This document shows positions 16,345 through 23,603 of a stretch of DNA of 64,000 bases, in pieces. Every line of letters begins with the position of its first letter. Position 1 is the first letter of the stretch. Location: contig CAJKUH010000008.1 in the NCBI GenBank assembly GCA_905203045.1, positions 1-64,000 of the forward strand, written 5' to 3'. This DNA is from an uncultured Eggerthella sp. (GTDB taxonomy: Bacteria; Actinomycetota; Coriobacteriia; Coriobacteriales; Eggerthellaceae). Under the pieces are notes generated by a model. That model was not told where the DNA came from. It saw only the letters and a program-made list of their open reading frames with translations, and searched no databases. The position numbers and the translations under genes were made by a program.

Positions 16345-17010
16345 TCAGATCTTGTACTTGGCGCGCACGTAGCCCATGTATTCCTTCACGGCCTCGCGCT
16401 CCAAGTCATCGGCGTAGCGGAACTGCAAACCGCACGCATTACGGTACAAGCTGCCCTTCGGCGCCTGGCGCAACCAGCACACAATGCCCAGCTGAACAGG
16501 CAATTCGTGACGTTCGCCATTCACGCGCACGGGGGGAAGCTGCACCTGCAGGGCTTCGCCCACATCGGGGAAATCGTTCAAATACATTGCCAAGCCGCCG
16601 GCGGAAACATCGATGGTCATGCCGTCTTCCTGTTCGTCTTCAGCGGCGTTGTCGCGCTGATAGTGCAGGCGCATGGAAACCTTGAAACGTTCGTCGCGGC
16701 GCTTGAAGAAGGTGCGATGCTCGGCTACCTGGCGCATCTTCCAATAGGTGCGGATGCCAGCCTTTTCCACCGATTCAGGGTAGCCTGCCACCATGAAGCT
16801 GTTTTCGCCCACGCTGTACTGCATAAGGAACTTCTGGTTTTCGTCCAAGATAAGCGGCTTGCCCGCAAGCATGGGCACGCTGATAAGGAAGTACGCTTCG
16901 TCGACGGCACCTTTATAGGTGGCCATCATGTTGAAATCGGTTTTCTGCCCCATGGGAACGTCGAAAGCTACTTGCAACTTGGTTCCAGGCTTTATCTGCA
17001 ACTCGGCCAT
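16345..17010 (-). CDS. PilZ-domain c-di-GMP receptor with YcgR-like N-terminal domain
   Basis: A 221-residue cytoplasmic protein. Residues 1-100 form a beta-rich YcgR/flagellar-brake-like N-terminal domain. The PilZ domain follows, with R104-x-x-x-R108 (in F-K-R-R-D-E-R-F) and D134-x-S136-x-x-G139 (D-V-S-A-G-G), the two motifs that bind cyclic di-GMP in this family, and an R-N-A-C-G-L-Q-F strand near the end. It is the first gene of the locus encoding the secreted proteins and is coupled to the membrane-anchored protein. I start at 17010 with GGAAGG upstream. Inferred role: relays c-di-GMP level to surface-fibre production. No diguanylate cyclase gene is in this window. Confidence 0.87.
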   Translation of the reverse strand: MAELQIKPGTKLQVAFDVPMGQKTDFNMMATYKGAVDEAYFLISVPMLAGKPLILDENQKFLMQYSVGENSFMVAGYPESVEKAGIRTYWKMRQVAEHRTFFKRRDERFKVSMRLHYQRDNAAEDEQEDGMTIDVSAGGLAMYLNDFPDVGEALQVQLPPVRVNGERHELPVQLGIVCWLRQAPKGSLYRNACGLQFRYADDLEREAVKEYMGYVRAKYKI

Positions 17011-17249
17011 GCCGCCTTCCTTCCCCATTTCCGGCGTTTGGGTGGCCCCGCACATTTACGATTTGCCTATTATAAAGTTTCTTTTCCCGAAGCGCGGCAT
17101 GGATTGCCCTTTTAACGGCCGGGCTGCCGAATGGGGGCGGGGCATCAGCCCGCATGCGCCAAACGCCAAGCGGCACGCAGCGCACCGAGAAGCCGCGGCA
17201 GCAAAACCGGAGCCCTCAGCGCTGCTGTTTGCTGCCACCTGTTGACGCA

Positions 17250-17278
17250 AACATTGGCGAACGTCACTCGCCAATGTT
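17250..17278. promoter_or_regulatory. Perfect 11-bp inverted repeat upstream of the PilZ gene
   Basis: AACATTGGCGA and TCGCCAATGTT flank a seven-base spacer, with a further half-site (TTCGCCAATA) alongside. It lies between the 37-residue ORF and the PilZ gene. It could be an operator, or a hairpin in the small gene's 3' region. Confidence 0.5.
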
Positions 17279-17333
17279 CGCCAATACCTGTGCTGCTTGC
17301 CGGCGCCCTGCTGCCTTCGCTTCCGCGCCGGGC

Positions 17334-17447
17334 TTAGCCCAGCAGATGCGACACCACCGCACCGCCCACATCGAGCGCCACCACCGTAAGCGCGAACACG
17401 GCATTGGGCTTTTTCCGGGACATATCGTTTGCATGCACTTTGTTCAT
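17334..17447 (-). CDS. Small membrane protein, 37 residues
   Basis: A short frame with an excellent TAGGAGG ribosome site five bases before its ATG. It begins M-N-K-V-H-A-N-D-M-S-R-K-K-P, basic, and continues into a single hydrophobic stretch (about 16-36) ending V-S-H-L-L-G. The frame would be missed by length filters. It lies on the same strand as, and about 320 bases upstream of, the PilZ gene. It resembles single-pass small proteins that bind larger membrane partners, but no family is recognised and function is unknown. Confidence 0.5.
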   Translation of the reverse strand: MNKVHANDMSRKKPNAVFALTVVALDVGGAVVSHLLG

Positions 17448-17964
17448 GGGTTCCTCCTAGGGTTTTCCCAAGCAGGCTTGTTCTAGCAAGCCGTCTGTTC
17501 GTTCCCGTTAATTGTAAGCCATGGTGAACTTTTAAGGAAGAAAAGACCCGGGCTCTATCATGAACCCCACAGCAAAAGCGCCCAACCTCGTTTGCCCGCG
17601 TTGCCTGTAGCATCAACTCTGCACCCACAGACCGCCCCAAACCACAACGCATAAAGCCTTGGCCGATGCCGAAAAGCCAAGCATCTTAAACGTCCCGCCA
17701 CCGATTCTTCCCACCATCCTTGTTGCGCAACAGCCGCGGCGCAACAACGCTTTTCGCCCTCTTGCACCGTGCTTGGCAACCCTTCCGCGCCCTGCCAAAC
17801 AGTGCCTGCGCGCCCTACAGGCGGATAAGCGGTTTTTATTAATGGCGATGGGGTGAAAAACCTCCCCATTTTCCCTATTTATGGCAAGATTAATGGTCGG
17901 AATATTCTGTGGCAGGCTGCCACACCCGAGATACACGAATTTGCACACCGTAAGGAGTTCACAC
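17448..17964. other. Intergenic region upstream of fhaA
   Basis: About 500 bases with no credible gene. It should contain the fhaA promoter (AT-rich around 17865-17900) and that of the small ORF. A hairpin (ATGGGG/CCCCAT) lies at about 17848-17871. The AAGGAG for fhaA is at about 17951. Confidence 0.4.
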
Positions 17965-18975
17965 ATGGGGTTTTTCTCGAAATTCGAACGCCGCGTAGAA
18001 GATGGCTTCGATGAGATGGGCGATAAGTTCTTCGATGCCCCTATCAGCCCCGTTCAGATTGCGAAAAAGGCCGAAAAGCAGATGCGCCGCGAAAAGATGG
18101 TGGGCGCCGGCAAGGAATACGCCCCTACGCTGTACACCGTGCTGGTGAACCCCGACGACGACGAGCGCCTGTTCGGCTACTACCCCACCCTGGCCGGTGA
18201 AACCGAAACCTATCTGCGCGGCAAGGCGCAGGAACTGGGCCTGGTAATGGACGGCTCCCCCTTGGTTCGCTTCATCATCGACGACGAGCTGAAGCACGGC
18301 AAGTTCGACATCGTGGCCGAGCTTGTTTCCGCTCCCATCGTTTCGCAGCTGCGCGCCGAGGAAATGCAGCGCTACGGCCTTTCCGCTCAGGATGCCGGCG
18401 TACCTATCCCGGCAAACATCCCCGCACCGCAGAACTACGGCCAGCAGCAGGACTACAACCAGCAGGCCTACCAGCCCGAACCTTATGCCGAACAGCCCGC
18501 ACCTGCCCCGGAACAGCACTACGCAAGCACCGGCATCGACGTTATGGCCGAAGACGCCCTTGCCATGGAAAATGCCAACGAGCCGCTTACGCCCGCACCG
18601 GTAACCCCGGCACCGGCCGCCGCTGCTCCGCGCACCGTGCGTTTCGACCAGCTTGAGGCACCTGAAGCCATCCCTCAGCGCGCCGCTGTTCAGCAGCCGC
18701 GCCTGATCGACTTGACCACCAACCGTTCCTTCCCCATCACGAAGGCCCAGATTGTGATGGGCCGCGCGCTTTCCAGCGATATCGCCATCGAAGACTTGAA
18801 CGTAAGTCGCACGCATGCCGAAATCCGCCGCGAAGGCGCCGGCGCATGGAGCGTTGCCGATCTTGGATCTACCAACGGCACGCTGGTCAACGGTCGCCAC
18901 ATTGCTTCCACCATGTTGCAGGAAGGCGACCGCATAACCGTGGGCACTACCACGTTCTTATTCACGTTCCGATAA
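17965..18975 (+). CDS. fhaA: FhaA: DUF3662 and FHA domain protein
   Basis: A 336-residue cytoplasmic adaptor. The N-terminal DUF3662 domain (about 1-125) begins M-G-F-F-S-K-F-E-R-R-V-E-D, then a Gln/Pro/Ala-rich linker, then a C-terminal FHA domain (about 250-336) with G-R, S-R-T-H and D-L-G-S-T-N-G-T phosphothreonine-binding elements. In mycobacteria FhaA is phosphorylated by PknB and binds MviN and cell-wall regulators. I start at 17965 with AAGGAG eight bases upstream. It opens the plus-strand cluster fhaA-fhaB-PP2C-rodA/PBP-pknB, matching the conserved actinobacterial order. Confidence 0.93.
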   Translation: MGFFSKFERRVEDGFDEMGDKFFDAPISPVQIAKKAEKQMRREKMVGAGKEYAPTLYTVLVNPDDDERLFGYYPTLAGETETYLRGKAQELGLVMDGSPLVRFIIDDELKHGKFDIVAELVSAPIVSQLRAEEMQRYGLSAQDAGVPIPANIPAPQNYGQQQDYNQQAYQPEPYAEQPAPAPEQHYASTGIDVMAEDALAMENANEPLTPAPVTPAPAAAAPRTVRFDQLEAPEAIPQRAAVQQPRLIDLTTNRSFPITKAQIVMGRALSSDIAIEDLNVSRTHAEIRREGAGAWSVADLGSTNGTLVNGRHIASTMLQEGDRITVGTTTFLFTFR

Positions 18976-19071
18976 GGGATTTCTTCCCGAACGGGCTGCG
19001 TCGCTTGCCGGCACAGCCCGTTTGCGCTTTATGCGCACCTTTTCCATCCGTTCCAAACGATAGGCTATTCA

Positions 19072-19488
19072 GTGATCGACGTAATCCTTCTTATAGGCCG
19101 GCTGCTTTTCGTTGCCCTGCTCTACCTGTTCCTTTTCGCCATCATGAAAACGGGCATTGGCCTGGTACGCGGCCAGCGCAAAGGCGAAAAAACCTGGACC
19201 GTTGCCATTGAAAAGGGCCCGAAGGAACTGCGCGGCGTGAACATCGCCGTGAACGGCCCCATCATCGTGGGCCGCAGCCCCGGATCGGACATCGTTATCG
19301 GTGCCGAATACGTATCCTCGCGCCACGCGCGCTTTGTGCTTATGGGCCAGAACCTCTTCGTAGAAGACTTGGGCTCCACCAACGGCACTGCCGTGAACGG
19401 CCGCTACATTTCCGAACCTACCGCGCTTAAGAACGGCGACAAAGTCACCGTCGGCGATGTGACCATGCGCGTACGGTTCGCCCAATAA
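19072..19488 (+). CDS. fhaB: FhaB/FipA-like membrane FHA protein
   Basis: A 138-residue protein. One membrane helix (about 3-25) is followed by a basic linker and a complete FHA domain with G-R-S-P-G-S-D, S-S-R-H-A-R-F and D-L-G-S-T-N-G-T. This matches FhaB (FipA) of actinobacteria, which links Ser/Thr phosphorylation to septal and cell-wall proteins. The start GTG at 19072 has little ribosome-site complementarity upstream and a TAGGCT element close by, so a leaderless or read-through start is possible. It is followed after a few bases by the phosphatase gene. Confidence 0.9.
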   Translation: MIDVILLIGRLLFVALLYLFLFAIMKTGIGLVRGQRKGEKTWTVAIEKGPKELRGVNIAVNGPIIVGRSPGSDIVIGAEYVSSRHARFVLMGQNLFVEDLGSTNGTAVNGRYISEPTALKNGDKVTVGDVTMRVRFAQ

Positions 19489-19497
19489 TTGAGGAAG

Positions 19498-20730
19498 ATG
19501 AATTCAACTATGCCCACTCCCCGCAACGCTCGCGCCGAGCGCACTGCCGCCGACAAGCCCAACGCCTTCGCCTTCTTCGGAAGCCGCACGGAAGTTGGCC
19601 ATGTCCGCGAACATAACGAAGACAGCCTGGTTGCCGTGCCGCCGCTTTTTGCCGTGGCAGACGGCATGGGTGGCCACGAAGCCGGCGAAGTTGCTTCCGA
19701 GATTGCCATCAACACCATTACCGAGCTGGCTCCCACCTGCGCCGATGCCGATGCTCTGGCACGCGCAGTGGTAGCCGCCAACCTGAACGTTATCAAGGCA
19801 CCCGCCAAGGGCATTGGCCGCGAAGGCATGGGCACCACGCTTACCGCCGCCATCCTTGAAGGCGAGCGCCTGATTATCGCCCAGGTGGGCGATTCGCGCG
19901 CATACCTGCTTCACCAGGGAAAGCTGCAGCAACTCACGCGCGACCATAGCCTGATGGCCGACATGATCGAAGCCGGCCAGCTTACCGAAGCCGAAGCACG
20001 CGTGCACCCGAACCGTTCGGTTATCACCCGCGCCATCGGCTCCGACCCGCACATGCAGCCCGACATCTACGAGCTGAACGTGGAAACGGGCGACCGCATC
20101 CTTCTGTGCTCCGACGGCATCTGCACCATGATCGAAGACCCGCAGATCGAGTCCATCATGGCGCACACCCATTCCGCACAGGAGTGCGCCGACAAGCTGG
20201 TGGCCGCCGCGCTGCAGGCGGGCGGCTACGACAACGCCACCGCCGTGGTGATTGACGTGGAAGGTTTTCGCGAGGTGCGCCAGCGCAAGGCCGCCCGTAA
20301 ATCGAAGGCGCTGTACACCTTCCTGATTTTGGCGGTGATCGCCATCTTCGCCCTTGCCGGCTTCACGGGCTACCAGTACGTGAACAATTCCGCCTACCTG
20401 GTGAACCAGGACGGCAAGGTAGCCGTGTACCGCGGGCTGCAGGACGAGCTTTTGGGCATGCCCCTTTCCAGCCTTGACCGCGTAACCGACGTCGATGTGG
20501 ACAAGCTTACACCCAGCGTGGCCGCGCGCATCAACGACGGCATTTCGGTAGGCAGCATGGAAGAGGCCAACGAGCTTATTTCCTCGTACGAGGAAGACAT
20601 TGCCCGCCAGGAAGCGGCCACGAAGCAGACCGATTCTTCCGCTGCCGCCACCGGCACGCCTACCGGCACCCCCGACACCAACACCACCTCCCAAGGCGCT
20701 GCGAACAAGAGCGCCAACGAAAGCGAGTAG
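19498..20730 (+). CDS. pstP: PP2C-family Ser/Thr phosphatase, PstP-like
   Basis: About 410 residues. The N-terminal PPM domain (about 25-255) has R-x-x-N-E-D, A-D-G-M-G-G-H, G-T-T-L, V-G-D-S-R-A-Y and C-S-D-G-I, with metal-binding aspartates, and G-G-Y-D-N-A-T near its end. A membrane helix (about 275-297) and an extracellular tail rich in Thr/Ser/Gly follow. It reverses phosphorylation by PknB-type kinases. GAGGAAG lies very close to the ATG at 19498; an alternative in-frame ATG at 19510 has a longer spacing, so the exact start is open. It lies in the cluster between fhaB and the SEDS-PBP gene. Confidence 0.93.
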   Translation: MNSTMPTPRNARAERTAADKPNAFAFFGSRTEVGHVREHNEDSLVAVPPLFAVADGMGGHEAGEVASEIAINTITELAPTCADADALARAVVAANLNVIKAPAKGIGREGMGTTLTAAILEGERLIIAQVGDSRAYLLHQGKLQQLTRDHSLMADMIEAGQLTEAEARVHPNRSVITRAIGSDPHMQPDIYELNVETGDRILLCSDGICTMIEDPQIESIMAHTHSAQECADKLVAAALQAGGYDNATAVVIDVEGFREVRQRKAARKSKALYTFLILAVIAIFALAGFTGYQYVNNSAYLVNQDGKVAVYRGLQDELLGMPLSSLDRVTDVDVDKLTPSVAARINDGISVGSMEEANELISSYEEDIARQEAATKQTDSSAAATGTPTGTPDTNTTSQGAANKSANESE

Positions 20731-20733
20731 GAC

Positions 20734-23490
20734 ATGACGCGACGCAACACCGAGCTGCTGCTTCTGTGCATTGCGGCTCCGCTTGTTATTTTGCTGTTTG
20801 CCATGGTTGCTATGAACGGCGGCGACCAGGTAACGCTTGACAATCTCACTGTGCCTTTGGGCATGTTCGCCACCTTTGTAGTGGCTCACCTGGCCATTCG
20901 CAAGCTTGCTCCTGGCGCCGACCCAGCTATTCTGCCTATTTCGTTTGCGCTTTCGGGCATCGGCATCGCCTTCATCACGCGCCTGGCGCCCGACTTGGCC
21001 ATGAAGCAGGTTGGCTGGCTGTTCCTGGGCGTGGTGTTCATGGTGCTTATCCTGGCGTTCGTGAAGAACCTGGACAAGCTTGCTAACTACAAGTACACCA
21101 TCATGATCGCCGGCATCTTACTGCTGATGTCGCCTATGCTGCCGGTTATCGGCAATGAGATCTACGGTTCACGCATTTGGCTTTCCATCGGCGGCTTTTC
21201 CATTCAGCCGGGCGAGCTTGCCAAGATCTGCATCGTTATCTTCCTGGCAGCCTACCTGGCTCAGAACCGCGAAATGCTTTCCGTGTTCAACCACAAGGTG
21301 GGCCCCTTCCACATCCCCGACCTGCGCGCCCTGGTGCCCGTGATTTTCATGTGGGCGGTAGCGCTTCTGGTTATCGTGTTCGAAAAGGACCTGGGTTCTG
21401 CCCTGGTGCTGTTCTTCGTGTTCGTGACCATGCTCTACGTTGCCACGGGCAAGCATTCCTACATCTTCATCGGCCTGGGCCTGATGGCCGTGGGCTTTGT
21501 GGCTGCCTACTTCCTGTTCAGCCACGTTCAGGTGCGCGTCGACACATGGCTGAACCCCTTCGCCGACCCCACGAACACGGGCTACCAGCTGGTGCAGTCC
21601 ATCTTCAGCATCGCTGACGGCGGCCTGTTCGGCGTGGGCATCGGCAACGGCATGGCAAGCCAGATTCCTATCGTCGAATCCGACTTCATCTTCAGCGCCA
21701 TCGCCGAGGAAGCGGGCCTTCTGGGCGCTGCCGGCGTGCTGCTTCTGTACCTGTGCTTCGCCATCCGCGGCATCCTTATTTCCGTGCGCGCGAAGAGCGA
21801 TGTCAGCTCGTTTATGGCCGTGGGCTTCACCGCCATCATCGTGCTGCAGGCCTTCATCATCGTGGGCGGCGTTACCCGCCTTATCCCGCTGACGGGCCTT
21901 ACCCTTCCCTTCGTAAGTCAAGGCGGCTCTTCGCTTCTGGCAAGCTTCATCATCTTGGGCTTCCTGATGCGTGCAAGCGACCAGGGCACAGGCCTAGGCA
22001 CCGAAATGGCATCGGGCACCGGCGTGGTAAGCCTGAACGGCGCACTGGGCCGCGTTTCGCTGGGCAAGCGCCTTACCGGCACCATGATCGTGTTCTCGGC
22101 GCTGTTTGCCCTGCTGGTAGCCAACCTCACGCTGATCATGGTTATCCAGGCGGACGACTACAAGAACATGCCCATCAACAACCACACGCTGGCCAAGGAA
22201 TCGAAGACCGAGCGCGGCGCCATCACCACCTACGACAACGTGCTGCTGGCCCATTCCGTGCTGCAGGACGACGGCACCTACAAGCGCGAATACCCCACAG
22301 GCTCGCTGGCTTCGCATGTGGTGGGTTACGCTTCCGACACCTACGGCACGGCGGGCATCGAGTCTACCTGCAACGACACGCTGAAGGGCGAAAGCAACTA
22401 CGCTTCGTGGATCGACGTGCTGAACTCCTATTCGGGCGCCGGAACGGCGGGCAACGATGTGAAGCTCACCATCAATTCCACCATCCAGAAAGCTGCCCAG
22501 GATTCGCTGAAGGGCTACAAGGGCGCCTGCGTTGCCATCGACCCGAAGACGGGCGCGGTGCTGGCACTGGCCTCTTCGCCCACCTACGACGCCAACGACG
22601 TTGACAGCATCCTTTCTTCCGGCGGCGATTCCTCGGCGCTGTACAACCGCGCAACCCAGGCACTGTACTCGCCCGGCTCCACGTTCAAGATCGTGACGCT
22701 TACCACGGCCTTGGCAAACAACGTTGCCAACGAGTCTTCCACCTACAATTCGCCTTCCACGCTCGACATCGGCGGCGGCAAGGTCACGAACTTCAACAAC
22801 GCATCGTATGGCAACATCACGTTGCAGCGCGCTACCGAGCTTTCCGCCAACACCGTGTTCGCCCAGGTAGGCGACCAGATTGGCTCCGAAGGCCTGGTTT
22901 CCTCGTCCGAGAAGTTCGGCTTCAACAACGCGCTCACCTTCGACTTGCCGCTGGCAAAGTCGCTGATGCCCGACCCGAAGGAAATGACCCAATGGGAAAC
23001 CGCATGGGCGGCAGCAGGCGAGCCGGTAGGCGAACATGCAAGCCCCGCGGGCCCGCAGGCAACCGTTCTGCAGATGGCCCTGGTAGGCTGCGCCATTGCC
23101 AACGACGGCACCATCATGCAGCCCTACCTGGTAGACAGCGTAAGCAATTCCGATGGCAAGAACAGCTATCGTGCAACGCCTTCCTCGATGTCGAACGTAT
23201 GCTCCTCTTCCGTGGCCAAGCGCGTGCGCAAGGTGCTTGAGGGCGTCGTCAACAACGGCACGGGCAAGGCAGCTGCCATTTCCGGCGTGCAGATTGCCGG
23301 CAAAACCGGTACCGCAGAAACGGGCAAGGAAAAGGACGACCGCTGGTTTGTGGGCATGGGCCCCTCCGACGATTGTTCGGTAGTAGTTGCTGTGGTTCTT
23401 GAAGAAGCAGGGGAACAGCTTTCCGGCGGTGCAGCCGGACGCGCCCAGGGCGTGTTGAAAGCCGCACTTGAAGTGCAAGGGGAACTGTAA
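20734..23490 (+). CDS. RodA/FtsW SEDS glycosyltransferase fused to class B PBP transpeptidase
   Basis: A single 918-residue polypeptide with both activities needed for septal or elongasome peptidoglycan. Residues 1-415 form a multi-pass SEDS domain (G-S-R-I-W, Q-P-G-E-L-A-K, E-K-D-L-G-S-A-L, and G-G-S-S-L near the last helices). After another helix at about 445-465 there is a penicillin-binding transpeptidase: S649-x-x-K652 in S-P-G-S-T-F-K, S704-A-N, and K857-T-G-T-A. In mycobacteria the equivalents RodA and PbpA are adjacent separate genes; here the boundary is gone. The frame is continuous across the junction. The gene begins four bases after the phosphatase stop and is followed by the kinase gene. 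Confidence 0.95.
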   Translation: MTRRNTELLLLCIAAPLVILLFAMVAMNGGDQVTLDNLTVPLGMFATFVVAHLAIRKLAPGADPAILPISFALSGIGIAFITRLAPDLAMKQVGWLFLGVVFMVLILAFVKNLDKLANYKYTIMIAGILLLMSPMLPVIGNEIYGSRIWLSIGGFSIQPGELAKICIVIFLAAYLAQNREMLSVFNHKVGPFHIPDLRALVPVIFMWAVALLVIVFEKDLGSALVLFFVFVTMLYVATGKHSYIFIGLGLMAVGFVAAYFLFSHVQVRVDTWLNPFADPTNTGYQLVQSIFSIADGGLFGVGIGNGMASQIPIVESDFIFSAIAEEAGLLGAAGVLLLYLCFAIRGILISVRAKSDVSSFMAVGFTAIIVLQAFIIVGGVTRLIPLTGLTLPFVSQGGSSLLASFIILGFLMRASDQGTGLGTEMASGTGVVSLNGALGRVSLGKRLTGTMIVFSALFALLVANLTLIMVIQADDYKNMPINNHTLAKESKTERGAITTYDNVLLAHSVLQDDGTYKREYPTGSLASHVVGYASDTYGTAGIESTCNDTLKGESNYASWIDVLNSYSGAGTAGNDVKLTINSTIQKAAQDSLKGYKGACVAIDPKTGAVLALASSPTYDANDVDSILSSGGDSSALYNRATQALYSPGSTFKIVTLTTALANNVANESSTYNSPSTLDIGGGKVTNFNNASYGNITLQRATELSANTVFAQVGDQIGSEGLVSSSEKFGFNNALTFDLPLAKSLMPDPKEMTQWETAWAAAGEPVGEHASPAGPQATVLQMALVGCAIANDGTIMQPYLVDSVSNSDGKNSYRATPSSMSNVCSSSVAKRVRKVLEGVVNNGTGKAAAISGVQIAGKTGTAETGKEKDDRWFVGMGPSDDCSVVVAVVLEEAGEQLSGGAAGRAQGVLKAALEVQGEL

Positions 23491-23603
23491 GGAAAACGTT
23501 TCTCAAATACTCGTGTAGGCCTTGCAAACACGAGGAACTTGGCAGGGTAATACGATATGCTTATTCGATGGTCGTTAAGCATGGATCCAAAGGGAGTACA
23601 AAC

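Noticed and set aside
17448..17964. Possible replication origin near the fhaA-pknB cluster
   Set aside because: The cluster is near the origin in some actinobacteria, but I see no run of DnaA boxes, dnaA or dnaN here.
19504..20889. Minus-strand frame of 461 codons
   Set aside because: Antisense to the phosphatase gene; composition is that of a shadow frame.
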